Assembly: GCA_023229605.1 (NCBI GenBank)
Contig: JALNYY010000012.1
Coordinates: 1-53,628 of the forward strand
Length of the DNA stretch: 53,628 bases
Direction of reading: 5' to 3'
Origin: Methylobacter sp.
Lineage (GTDB): Bacteria; Pseudomonadota; Gammaproteobacteria; Methylococcales; Methylomonadaceae
Part shown: piece after piece, positions 1 to 8,001 of the stretch
How the letters are laid out: each line of letters begins with the position of its first letter
Numbering within the stretch: position 1 is the first letter of the stretch
Made by a program: the position numbers and the translations under genes
Notes under the pieces: generated by a model
What the model was told of the DNA's origin: nothing
Seen by the model: the letters and a program-made list of their open reading frames with translations, nothing else
Database searches by the model: none

Positions 1-1539
1 GGTCACCTGTCTGCCCAGGGCGTCCATCGGGTCGTTATGCAGATTGGACTCGGCCACGATAGTGCCTTTGATGTCGTAGATGAAAAGGCGCGTGTAGACT
101 GTGTAAAGCTTGTTGATGTAGACCAGGATATCGGTGATTTTCGCTTTGTCTTCCGGGCTCAGGCGGCCTTCGGACAGGATGCGCCGGATTTCCGAAGTCA
201 GCGCCCACCACCGGCAGTCATTGCTGCGCTCGTACAGGTTGCGGTCCATAATATCAATCATCAGCCGCGCGATGGACTCGGCATTACGCAGTTCGGACGC
301 AATCATCGTGGTATGCAGCTTGCTGCTGGAGTCGGCAAGCGCCTGGGCCGTGCGGGCGCCCATCGAACGGAGCTGTCTTAGAATCGCCTTCAGCGATAAA
401 AGGTTGCCGTGTTGGTTGGTCGCCATGACTTGGCCGTTCCAGATCACGCGGTGCAGGAACATGTTGATGTCCTGGGCGGCGGTCGCAACGATGCTGGACA
501 GTTCGGGCGACAGCGAGTCGCCATGGCGGAGAATTTCGGCATTGAGCTCCTTGTCGGACGCGGAAGGAGCGAAGGCCGAGTGCAATGTGATCATCGCATG
601 GCCGTACCATTCCTGCCCGGAATAGCTTTGGTAGGGGCGTCCTCTGTGCGTTACCGACAGGTATTCGCGTCCGGCAAAGTCGGTTACACCGTAGTGATGG
701 CCTTCAGGAACGGCTTCGATGACGCGGCCAATCGGCACATGGTCGTAGTCGCTGGTGGCAATGACCACGGAATCGGCATTCAGCAACAGCATGACGGCTT
801 TGTCGCCTTTTTTTTGCAGGCTGCGGAAGATGCCTTCCATCTCGTTATCAAAACGGAACGACAGGCACAAAACGCCAATCACCGAGTCGTCGGTCGGGTC
901 GACGATGCGTTTTGAATAAATAAGGGCCCGGTCCACGCCGGGGCGTAGGCTGGTTTTGCCAAAGGTTTCGATATAGTCTTCTATCGAATGCAAGGTGCGG
1001 TCGATAATCGGATCGGAAATGCTTTGCACGCCTGTCGGCGCGTTGCGGTCAAGCCGGGTCAGTATGCGGCTTTTGGCATCCAGGATGATAATGTCGTCGT
1101 ATACGGTATATTTTGCGCAGTATTCATCGAGCAGCCGGTTAATCGAATCTATATCGGTTCTTTCGCCGTTGACAGAATTCAGTACAAAATTGCATATATC
1201 GGCATTGGTGGCCAGAAAGCCGATGTCTGCGGTACGCTCGTACAGGTTGCGCACCAGAATATCGATGGACACTTGCGCCTTGGATTCAAGTTCAAGACAG
1301 GTTTTTTTGATTTCTTCGGATACCAGCTGACTGTTCAATTTGCCTTCAAGATCGGCAAAACCTTTTTTTGTCGCTTCCATCGCCGGCAGTATGGTTGCGG
1401 CTTCTTTAGGACAGCTTATTTCTGCAATCGAAGAAATAAGTCCCCAGGTTCCGTTCAAGTCGCGGAGTATTTCCTTGCACTGGGTAACACTTCGAATATA
1501 GGGGGAGAAAGTTTCAAAACGTTCAGCTTCAGTCAGCAT
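1..1539 (-). CDS. Cache-domain sensory protein, partial (3' end outside window)
   Basis: This is an open frame of 513 codons that runs off the left edge. It starts at an ATG preceded by AGGA, with an in-frame TAA shortly upstream that fixes the start. The middle reads like a Cache-type ligand-sensing domain (YDDIIILDAKSRILTRLD; VIGVLCLSFRFDNEM). The protein carries an internal duplication: RNLYERTADIGFLATNADI near residue 97 and RNLYERSNDCRWWALTSEI near residue 430, each opening a Cache-like unit. I see no clear transmembrane segment in the visible part, so the sensor may be cytosolic, and no signalling output domain is reached. Such proteins are often annotated as chemotaxis-like sensors; the output is unknown here. 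A sigma54-type promoter and an NtrC-like site lie upstream, suggesting nitrogen or stress control. The family assignment is moderate and the function is inferred. Confidence 0.7.
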   Translation of the reverse strand, partial: MLTEAERFETFSPYIRSVTQCKEILRDLNGTWGLISSIAEISCPKEAATILPAMEATKKGFADLEGKLNSQLVSEEIKKTCLELESKAQVSIDILVRNLYERTADIGFLATNADICNFVLNSVNGERTDIDSINRLLDEYCAKYTVYDDIIILDAKSRILTRLDRNAPTGVQSISDPIIDRTLHSIEDYIETFGKTSLRPGVDRALIYSKRIVDPTDDSVIGVLCLSFRFDNEMEGIFRSLQKKGDKAVMLLLNADSVVIATSDYDHVPIGRVIEAVPEGHHYGVTDFAGREYLSVTHRGRPYQSYSGQEWYGHAMITLHSAFAPSASDKELNAEILRHGDSLSPELSSIVATAAQDINMFLHRVIWNGQVMATNQHGNLLSLKAILRQLRSMGARTAQALADSSSKLHTTMIASELRNAESIARLMIDIMDRNLYERSNDCRWWALTSEIRRILSEGRLSPEDKAKITDILVYINKLYTVYTRLFIYDIKGTIVAESNLHNDPMDALGRQVT

Positions 1540-1589
1540 GTCATTGATCCTGGGTTATGCATTACAAATAAGAGATGTATGACAAAAAA

Positions 1590-1604
1590 GCAATATATAA
1601 GCCA
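1590..1604 (-). promoter_or_regulatory. Sigma54 (-24/-12) promoter candidate for the Cache protein gene
   Basis: Read on the minus strand, TGGC (1604-1601) and TTGC (1593-1590) are separated by 7 bases. This gives the GG-N10-GC spacing required for RpoN promoters. The GC element lies about 50 bases before the ATG at 1539. The non-conserved positions are not a perfect match to TGGCACG-N4-TTGC, so this is a candidate. Confidence 0.5.
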
Positions 1605-1670
1605 CATTGCCTGTTACTGTACGGAGATAAGGGTTTGCGCGGTTATGGAGCATATTGCGCTTTAGTTGAT

Positions 1671-1687
1671 GCACAATAATGGTGCAT
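1671..1687. promoter_or_regulatory. NtrC-like enhancer site
   Basis: The dyad ATGCAC-N7-GTGCAT spans 1669-1687. Its core TGCAC-N7-GTGCA, with GGTGCA on one side, fits the classical NtrC binding consensus. It lies about 90-100 bases upstream of the start site expected from the sigma54-like promoter at 1590-1604, which is where such enhancers usually sit. Only one copy is visible, whereas NtrC enhancers are often paired. Confidence 0.45.
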
Positions 1688-1689
1688 AA

Positions 1690-1919
1690 ATAAGGACGGT
1701 AGTCGCTAATGTTGTGCGGTCAGCTTGTATATCTTGATTTATTTGTGGTTTTTGATTGTGCCAAAGCCGACAACCATAGTCAGGCAGGCGTAAGAATAAC
1801 GGCCGCCGTTTTCAAGTCCCGTTCATGCTACGATTTTACCAATGAAAAGGAACGTTATTTTACGCCGGTTAGCATGATAGAATTCGCTACCCTCAACTAT
1901 CCATATTTAGGTGAAAGCA
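1690..1919. other. Intergenic region upstream of the aldehyde dehydrogenase
   Basis: With 1540-1689 this forms a 380-base divergent intergenic region. Apart from the sigma54-like promoter and the NtrC-like dyad, I see no gene here. A short rightward open frame (1709-1954) has no recognisable protein content and overlaps the dehydrogenase start. No convincing sigma70 or GG-N10-GC promoter was found for the rightward gene. Confidence 0.5.
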
Positions 1920-3440
1920 ATGCTTTATACAGCTCCAAATCAGCCAGGCAGTAAAGTTGACTTTAAATCCCGTTATCAAAATTTTATCGGCGGCCAGTGG
2001 GTTGCTCCGGTCAAGGGCCAGTATTTCGAAAATTCGAGTCCGGTTAACGGCAAGGTCTTTTGCGAAGTACCCCGTTCCAGCGCGGAAGATATTGAGCTGG
2101 CGCTGGATGCCGCTCATGCCGCCAAAGATGCCTGGGGGGAAGCCTCCGTCACCGAGCGGTCAAACAGGCTGTTAAAAATAGCCGACCGGATTGAAGCGAA
2201 TCTTGAAGCACTGGCCGTTGCCGAAACCTGGGATAACGGCAAAGCGGTGCGGGAAACGCTGGCGGCGGACATACCGCTGTGCGCCGATCATTTCCGCTAC
2301 TTTGCCGGGTGCATTCGCGCACAGGAAGGTTCTATCGGTGAAATCGACAAAAATACCGTCGCTTACCATTTTCACGAACCGCTGGGTGTGGTCGGGCAGA
2401 TTATCCCGTGGAATTTCCCGTTGCTGATGGCTTGCTGGAAACTGGCTCCCGCGTTGGCCGCAGGAAACTGCGTGGTCTTGAAACCGGCTGAACAAACCCC
2501 GGCGTCTATTTTGGTGCTGATGGAATTGATTGGCGATTTATTGCCCGCAGGCGTGGTTAATATCGTCAACGGCTATGGCGCGGAAGCAGGCCAGGCATTA
2601 GCGACCAGTACACGGATTGCAAAAATAGCTTTTACCGGTTCAACCCCGGTCGGTTCGCATATCCTAAAATGCGCCGCCGAAAATATCATTCCATCAACCG
2701 TAGAGTTGGGCGGAAAATCGCCGAACATCTTTTTTGAAGATGTGATGAACCAGGAAGATGATTTTGTCAGCAAATGCGTCGAGGGCGCGGTGCTGGCGTT
2801 TTTCAACCAAGGCGAAGTCTGCACCTGTCCATCCCGCTTGTTGGTGCAGGAATCCATCTACGATGAATTTATCGCTAAAGTTATTGCGCGCTCCAAGCAG
2901 ATTAAACGCGGCAACCCGTTAGACACCGAAACGATGGTAGGCGCGCAAGCCTCTAAACAACAATTTGACAAGATTCTGAGTTATCTGCAAATCGGTAAAG
3001 ACGAGGGGGCCGAGGTTTTAATCGGCGGCAAGGCTGAATCTTTAGGCGGCGGTTTTTCTGAGGGCTACTATATCGAGCCGACGATCATGAAAGGCGGCAA
3101 TAAGATGCGCATTTTTCAGGAAGAGATTTTCGGCCCCGTCATATCGGTCACCACGTTTAAGGATGAGGCCGAAGCGTTAGAGATTGCCAACGACACTCAG
3201 TTCGGTCTGGGCGCGGGTGTCTGGACGCGCGATATGAATCGTTCCTATCGTATGGGCCGTGGCATTCAGGCCGGTCGGGTATGGGTTAATTGTTATCACC
3301 ATTATCCGGCGCATGCGGCTTTTGGCGGTTATAAAAAATCAGGCGTGGGCCGTGAAACCCACAAGATGATGCTGAATCATTATCAGCAAACCAAAAACAT
3401 GCTGGTCAGCTACGATATTAATCCATTAGGTTTTTTCTAG
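1920..3440 (+). CDS. exaC: NAD-dependent aldehyde dehydrogenase, ExaC/AldB type
   Basis: The 506-residue cytosolic enzyme oxidises acetaldehyde and related aldehydes to carboxylic acids with NAD. The sequence follows the ExaC/AldB subfamily end to end: PRSSAEDIELALDAAHAAKDAW near the start, IIPWNFPLLM, the nucleotide-binding segment FTGSTPVGSHI, the general base Glu262 in VELGGKSP and the catalytic Cys301 in NQGEVCTCPSR. The EVCTCPS context is characteristic of this subfamily. The ATG at 1920 is chosen because AGGTGA sits five bases upstream; the GTG at 1911 lies within that ribosome binding site. The gene is monocistronic, followed by a REP-like repeat and a stem-loop. In methylotrophs such enzymes handle C2 aldehydes; the exact substrate here is an inference. 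Confidence 0.92.
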   Translation: MLYTAPNQPGSKVDFKSRYQNFIGGQWVAPVKGQYFENSSPVNGKVFCEVPRSSAEDIELALDAAHAAKDAWGEASVTERSNRLLKIADRIEANLEALAVAETWDNGKAVRETLAADIPLCADHFRYFAGCIRAQEGSIGEIDKNTVAYHFHEPLGVVGQIIPWNFPLLMACWKLAPALAAGNCVVLKPAEQTPASILVLMELIGDLLPAGVVNIVNGYGAEAGQALATSTRIAKIAFTGSTPVGSHILKCAAENIIPSTVELGGKSPNIFFEDVMNQEDDFVSKCVEGAVLAFFNQGEVCTCPSRLLVQESIYDEFIAKVIARSKQIKRGNPLDTETMVGAQASKQQFDKILSYLQIGKDEGAEVLIGGKAESLGGGFSEGYYIEPTIMKGGNKMRIFQEEIFGPVISVTTFKDEAEALEIANDTQFGLGAGVWTRDMNRSYRMGRGIQAGRVWVNCYHHYPAHAAFGGYKKSGVGRETHKMMLNHYQQTKNMLVSYDINPLGFF

Positions 3441-3459
3441 GGAAGTGCCGATTTAGTCC

Positions 3460-3518
3460 TTCGACAGGCTCAGGACGAACGGTAACGTATTGATTCCGTT
3501 CGTGGTGAGCCTGTCGAA
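3460..3518. repeat. REP-like imperfect inverted repeat
   Basis: A 23-base left arm (3460-3482) beginning TTCGACAGGCTCA pairs with a 23-base right arm (3496-3518) ending TGAGCCTGTCGAA, with two mismatches around a 13-base loop. The sequence resembles the widespread CTTCGACAGGCTCAGGAC type of intergenic palindrome. Part of the same motif recurs inside the coding sequence at about 11175-11210. Confidence 0.75.
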
Positions 3519-3571
3519 CCATGAACGGAAGCATTTTGTTCAGCGCTTCCCTAAAAAATCAGCGACATATT

Positions 3572-3598
3572 AGCGCCGGAACGATGGGTTCCGGCGCT
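3572..3598 (+). terminator. Stem-loop, probable terminator of the aldehyde dehydrogenase gene
   Basis: AGCGCCGGAAC (3572-3582) pairs perfectly with GTTCCGGCGCT (3588-3598) around a 5-base loop. The pyrimidine tract that follows (TTCCCCTCTC) is a weak U-tract, so termination may be inefficient. The rest of 3441-3778 holds only the REP-like repeat and no gene. Confidence 0.5.
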
Positions 3599-3778
3599 TT
3601 CCCCTCTCATTATAAATCGGCGGCGAAGCCGTCATGGCATTGCCCCCTGCCCAGTCCGCGGCTCGATTACCTGAGATGCGTTTTTTTAGGCATCCTGAAT
3701 AATTAAAATTATAATCAACCGAGTGTTATCTGATTCCGGGTAAAACCATATACCGCAAACCAATACAGGGGGAAGTCA

Positions 3779-4921
3779 ATGGAAAGAAAAGAAGCGATGG
3801 ACTTTATGATTAAGTTACTCAAACTTATGCTACATAAAGAAGGGTCCGATTTATTTATTACCGCCGGTTTTCCACCTGCAATAAAAGTCAAAGGCAAGAT
3901 GACTCCTGTTTCGCAACAGGCATTGTCGGCTAACGACTCCAAGGCCCTGACGCAATGCATCATGAATGACAAGCAGCTCAAGGAATTTGAAGAAACACAA
4001 GAATGCAACTTCGCTATTGCGCCTGCCGGGCTATCCCGGTTCCGGGTCAATGCCTATGTCCAGCAAGGCTGCCAGGGTTTGGTTATCCGGGTAATCGCCG
4101 CAGAAATACCCAATTTCGATAAGCTGGGACTGCCGCCGGTTTTAAAAGACGTGATGATGAACCAAAACGGCCTGGTTATCATGGTAGGCGGCACAGGTTC
4201 AGGTAAATCAACGTCTATGGCGGCAATGATCGATCATCGCAATGCAAACAGTTACGGGCATATCATCACACTGGAAGATCCTATCGAATACGTGCATAGC
4301 CATAAAAATTGCGTCGTCATGCAAAGGGAAGTCGGCGTCGATACCAAGAGCTGGGAAGCCGGGCTGCACAATACTTTGCGGCAGGCGCCCGACGTGATTG
4401 TGCTCGGCGAAATTCGCAGTGCGGAAATTATGGATTACGGGCTGGAATTTTCCCAAACCGGCCACTTGGCGCTGGCTACCTTGCATGCCAACAATGCCAA
4501 TCAGGCTATCGACCGGATTTTGGGTTTCTTTCCAATTGAAAAACAGGCCAAATTGATGCAGGACATTTCGGTCAATTTACGCGCGATTATTTCCCAGCGT
4601 CTGGTTAAAACCGTAGATGGCGGACGTTGCGCGGCCATAGAGATCTTATTAAACACCCCGTTGATTTCGGATTATATCGCCAAAGGCGAGGCCTCCAGCA
4701 TCAAGCCGCTGATGGCCAAATCCCGCGAACTGGGCATGCAAACCTTTGACCAGGCTTTATTGGCGCTTTATCAGGCCGGCAAAATAGATTATGACGAAGC
4801 CTTAAGAAATGCCGATTCCCAAAATGAGTTGCGCTTGCAGATCAAACTGGCGTCCGGCGAAGACAGGTCTATGGGCGGACTTTCGTTGCAATCGAAAGAG
4901 GACGGGGGGGACGAGGAATAA
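3779..4921 (+). CDS. pilU: PilT/PilU-family type IV pilus retraction ATPase (PilU-like)
   Basis: The 380-residue hexameric ATPase works at the cytoplasmic base of the type IV pilus to power or assist retraction. Visible motifs are Walker A GGTGSGKST (about 137-145), the Asp box IITLEDPIEYVH, the QREVGVDT stretch typical of PilU rather than PilT, Walker B DVIVLGEIRS and the His box TGHLALATLHANNA. AGGGGGA five bases before the ATG supports the start. A second, longer PilU-like gene follows 73 bases downstream, so the two probably form one unit. No pilin or assembly gene is adjacent. The family is certain; PilU rather than PilT is likely from the motifs and the acidic C-terminus. Confidence 0.88.
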   Translation: MERKEAMDFMIKLLKLMLHKEGSDLFITAGFPPAIKVKGKMTPVSQQALSANDSKALTQCIMNDKQLKEFEETQECNFAIAPAGLSRFRVNAYVQQGCQGLVIRVIAAEIPNFDKLGLPPVLKDVMMNQNGLVIMVGGTGSGKSTSMAAMIDHRNANSYGHIITLEDPIEYVHSHKNCVVMQREVGVDTKSWEAGLHNTLRQAPDVIVLGEIRSAEIMDYGLEFSQTGHLALATLHANNANQAIDRILGFFPIEKQAKLMQDISVNLRAIISQRLVKTVDGGRCAAIEILLNTPLISDYIAKGEASSIKPLMAKSRELGMQTFDQALLALYQAGKIDYDEALRNADSQNELRLQIKLASGEDRSMGGLSLQSKEDGGDEE

Positions 4922-4994
4922 AATATTCAATGGTTACGATTTTTTTCGCCTTGAACCTTTTAACCCTTCCCATCATACAAAACCAGGTACCGAT

Positions 4995-6428
4995 ATGACC
5001 CTGACACCTTATTTAAAATTAATGCTGGAAAAAAATGCCGATAGCCTGTCTTTAAAGTCTGGCTCTCCGGCGCTATTGGGATTAGCAGGGGAGGAATATC
5101 CCCTGGGTAAAAATGAACTAACCTCAAACATCATTAAGGAAATTACCTTCAGCCTGATCAATGATGCCCAGAAACAGGAATTAGTCCAGAATAAAGCGCT
5201 AAAGTTTACTTGCGCCGCGCCGGACGGCGAGAAATTTACGGCTAGCGCCAAGGTCGAGGATAACGGTTTGGTGCTGTTTATTGTTCCTGAATCGGCGCCG
5301 GCAAAGACCGAATCCAATGAGCCTGAAGTGGAAAGTTACCAAGTGCTGGGGGCAATGCCGGAAGATGACCTCAATATTCTGCCGTATCTGATGGAAATGG
5401 CTAAATTGAATGCATCGGATTTGTTTTTAACGGTCGGATCGCCGGTAAAAGCCAAAATTTACGGCCGGGCCGTGGCGCTGGACGATTTCCTGCTGACTCC
5501 CGAGCTAACGAAATCCGGCGCATTCGGGATTATGACCCAGGAACAAATCGACGAGTTTTTGGCCGCCCGGGACTTGGACTTTGCGATCAGCCTGCCTGAC
5601 GGCAGTGCGCGTTTTCGCGCCAATGTGTTTTATCAGCGCAAAACCGTCGGTTTGGTGATGCGGCTGATTCCTTCGGTCATTCCTACCGGCAAGGAGTTAG
5701 GCACGCCGGATATTTTGATGGAACTGATTATGGCCAAGCGGGGGCTGTTATTAATGGTAGGCGGTACCGGATCGGGCAAATCGACCACGCTGGCCGCGAT
5801 GATTAACCACCGCAACGCCAACTCAGCCGGACATATTCTGACCATCGAAGACCCGGTCGAATTCTCGCACCCGAACCTGAAATCAATCGTCAATCAACGC
5901 GAAGTCGGCGTGGATACGGACTCCTATGCCAGGGCGCTGAAAGCCTGTTTGCGGGAAGCGCCGGACGTTATCTTGATCGGCGAGATCCGGGACCGGGAAA
6001 CCATGTCGGCGGCTTTGGAACTGGCCAATACCGGCCACTTATGCATCTCGACCATGCACTCGAACAACGCGAACCAAGCCATGGAGCGGGTAGTCAACAT
6101 GTTCCCCCATGATTATCACGCGCAGCTGTTTATGGATCTTGCCGTCAACTTAAATGCCGTTATTTCCCAGCGCCTGATTCCCGACACGGCGGGAAAGCGT
6201 TGTGCGGCCATTGAAGTGATGATCAACACCCCGCATATAGCGAACCTGATTTTAAAAGGGGAGTTGCATGAAATTAAATCGGCTATGACATCGAGCGGCA
6301 GCAAAGGCATGAGAACCTTTGACGACGCCTTGTTTGGACTCTACAAAGAAGGACGGATCAGCCTGGAAGAAGCGCTGAAAAATGCCGATTCCAGTAATGA
6401 TCTGGAAGCCAAGATTAATTTCGGTTGA
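4995..6428 (+). CDS. PilU-like ATPase with duplicated N-terminal domain
   Basis: The protein has 477 residues, about 100 more than ordinary PilT/PilU. The first 110-120 residues (TPYLKLMLEKNADSLSLKSG) look like a diverged second copy of the PilT N-terminal domain. A linker follows, then a full second N-domain (LPYLMEMAKLNASDLFLTVG) and the ATPase core: Walker A GGTGSGKSTT near 256, Asp box ILTIEDPVEF, QREVGVDT, Walker B DVILIGEIRD and His box TGHLCISTMHSNNA. The core motifs are intact, so the enzyme should be active. ATG 4995 follows AGGT; longer in-frame reading from 4809 overlaps pilU and is not supported. Tandem PilU paralogues suggest a specialised retraction partner. The function of the extra domain is unknown. 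Confidence 0.85.
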   Translation: MTLTPYLKLMLEKNADSLSLKSGSPALLGLAGEEYPLGKNELTSNIIKEITFSLINDAQKQELVQNKALKFTCAAPDGEKFTASAKVEDNGLVLFIVPESAPAKTESNEPEVESYQVLGAMPEDDLNILPYLMEMAKLNASDLFLTVGSPVKAKIYGRAVALDDFLLTPELTKSGAFGIMTQEQIDEFLAARDLDFAISLPDGSARFRANVFYQRKTVGLVMRLIPSVIPTGKELGTPDILMELIMAKRGLLLMVGGTGSGKSTTLAAMINHRNANSAGHILTIEDPVEFSHPNLKSIVNQREVGVDTDSYARALKACLREAPDVILIGEIRDRETMSAALELANTGHLCISTMHSNNANQAMERVVNMFPHDYHAQLFMDLAVNLNAVISQRLIPDTAGKRCAAIEVMINTPHIANLILKGELHEIKSAMTSSGSKGMRTFDDALFGLYKEGRISLEEALKNADSSNDLEAKINFG

Positions 6429-6438
6429 TGAAACAATG

Positions 6439-6648
6439 GAACACGGATGACACTGATTGGACGGATTTTTTCGCTAGTTCCCAAGCCGGAGAGACTGTGA
6501 AAGTATTGTGAAAATCACTTTGAGAACCCCTCCTTGTTTTCTAAGTTGTTGATTATTATTAGAGCGTCGGAGTACAAACCTAGGTTTGTACTCCAATTTG
6601 TTAATACTTTCACAGCCTCCGGAGCTTGGGAAGCAGTGCTCCGTGTTC
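6439..6648. repeat. Nested inverted-repeat element, MITE-like
   Basis: Outer arms GAACACGGA (6439-6447) and TCCGTGTTC (6640-6648) enclose longer imperfect arms at 6478-6507 (TTCCCAAGCCGGAGAGACTG onward) and 6603-6632 (AATACTTTCACAGCCTCCGG onward). Inside lies a perfect 26-base palindrome, 6569-6594, centred on CCTAGG. There is no coding capacity. The stretch TTCGCTAGTTCCCAAG also opens the repeat at 9151, so the two belong to one repeat family. It fills most of the 6429-6730 gap. Confidence 0.7.
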
Positions 6649-6730
6649 TGTTTTTTTAGCTGTTGATTGGAAACAAAATTGGAAGATAAGCCGGTATAAT
6701 AAATAACAATTCCAATTTTTTTAAAGTGAT

Positions 6731-7777
6731 ATGAGTAAACAAAGAAAAGCAGTGGCGTTAATTTCCGGCGGGCTGGATTCGATGCTGGCGGCGAAAACCA
6801 TCATGGAGCAGGGCGTCCATGTCGAAGGCATCAACTTCTTTACCGGTTTTTGCGTGGAAGGCCACACCCATGCGATCAGGGCCAATGACAAGGCCAAGCC
6901 CAAACGCAACAATTCCCTATGGGTTGCCGAACAACTGGGCATGAAGCTGCATATCGTCGATGTGATCGAAGAATACAAGGATGTCCTGATCAATCCCAAA
7001 CACGGCTACGGCGCGCACATGAATCCTTGCCTGGACTGCAAGATTTTCATGGTCAACAAGGCCAAGCAATGGCTGGTCGAAAACGATTTCGACTTTATCA
7101 TCACCGGCGAAGTGATCGGTCAGCGGCCGATGTCGCAACGCAAAGATACGATGCCGATAATATCCAGAGAATCAGGCGCTGATGACCGGTTACTGCGGCC
7201 TTTGTGCGCCAAGAACTTGCCGCTTACCTTGCCGGAACGGGAAGGTTGGGTCGATCGGGAAAAGCTGCACGATTTTACCGGGCGCTCGCGCAAGCCGCAG
7301 ATGGCGATGGCCGAGCGATTCGGTTTTGATGACTACGCCCAGCCTGCGGGCGGCTGCTGTTTTCTGACCGATGCCAGTTATTCGTCCAAACTGGTCGATT
7401 TATGGAAGGCGCGCGACGGCGATAAACAATACGACCTGGACGATGTGATGCTGCTGAAAGTCGGCAGGCACATCAGGCCGGGGCAAAATTTTAAAATCAT
7501 AGTCGCCAGGGAAGAAGGCGAAGGCCGTTTTATGCAGGGTTACAAAAAGGAATTTATCACGATGAATTGCGCCAGTCATGCAGGCCCCCTGGTGCTGGTG
7601 GACGGTTCGCCTTCGGCCGAGGATTTGTTTCTGGCGGCAAGGATCACCGCCCGATACGGTCAAGGTCGTACTGCCGAACAAGTCGATGTGAGCATTAGCG
7701 ACAAAGACGGTTCCGAGAGGACCATACAGGTCAAGCCGTTCGGCGCCGAAGAAATCCCGCAGGAATGGTTTATATGA
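6731..7777 (+). CDS. PP-loop (MnmA-like) sulfur-transfer protein with DUF814-like C-terminus
   Basis: The 348-residue protein begins with a PP-loop ATP pyrophosphatase domain (SGGLDSMLAAKTIMEQG, residues 12-28). The loop signature and overall order resemble the MnmA/ThiI group, which adenylate tRNA before sulfur transfer. A CLDCK pair near residue 100 and GGCCF further on are candidate catalytic or metal-binding cysteines. The C-terminal third (LKVGRHIRPGQNFKIIVARE) resembles DUF814/NFACT-R. Proteins of this build are often annotated as tRNA (5-methylaminomethyl-2-thiouridylate)-methyltransferase by similarity, but their true substrate is unsettled. The stop overlaps the ATG of a TusA-like sulfur carrier (ATGA), which supports a role in thiolation. 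ATG at 6731 follows AAAGTGAT. Confidence 0.75.
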   Translation: MSKQRKAVALISGGLDSMLAAKTIMEQGVHVEGINFFTGFCVEGHTHAIRANDKAKPKRNNSLWVAEQLGMKLHIVDVIEEYKDVLINPKHGYGAHMNPCLDCKIFMVNKAKQWLVENDFDFIITGEVIGQRPMSQRKDTMPIISRESGADDRLLRPLCAKNLPLTLPEREGWVDREKLHDFTGRSRKPQMAMAERFGFDDYAQPAGGCCFLTDASYSSKLVDLWKARDGDKQYDLDDVMLLKVGRHIRPGQNFKIIVAREEGEGRFMQGYKKEFITMNCASHAGPLVLVDGSPSAEDLFLAARITARYGQGRTAEQVDVSISDKDGSERTIQVKPFGAEEIPQEWFI

Positions 7778-8001
7778 ACAGGGAAATCCTAAACGCCCGC
7801 CGCCTGCTGTGCCCGTTGCCGGTTATTCGCACCCAGGATAAAGTCAAACAGCTTAAAGCGGGCGACCAGCTGGAAGTTATCTGCACCGATCCGGGCGTGA
7901 TGCAGGATATTCCTGCCTGGTGCCGGATCAACGGACATAAGGTGCTGGAAACTATCTCAGGCGATCATGAATATATTATTATTCTGGAAGTGGGCGGGTA
8001 A
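7774..8001 (+). CDS. TusA-family sulfur carrier protein
   Basis: The 75-residue protein carries the TusA signature CPLPVIRTQ near the N-terminus (RRLLCPLPV), in which the cysteine holds persulfide sulfur, and the family's short alpha/beta fold ending in a hydrophobic strand (EYIIILEVGG). TusA proteins relay sulfur from cysteine desulfurases to acceptors such as tRNA thiolases. ATG 7774 overlaps the upstream stop as ATGA with AGGA nine bases before it; the ATG at 7765 has no usable ribosome binding site. The tight coupling to the PP-loop gene makes it the probable sulfur donor for that enzyme. It is not necessarily the general TusA, so no symbol is given. Confidence 0.88.
   Translation: MNREILNARRLLCPLPVIRTQDKVKQLKAGDQLEVICTDPGVMQDIPAWCRINGHKVLETISGDHEYIIILEVGG

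Noticed and set aside
4809..4994. Upstream extension of the second PilU-like gene
   Set aside because: The extra 62 codons overlap the pilU 3' end in another frame and read as non-protein. ATG 4995 has a ribosome binding site and starts the N-domain pattern.
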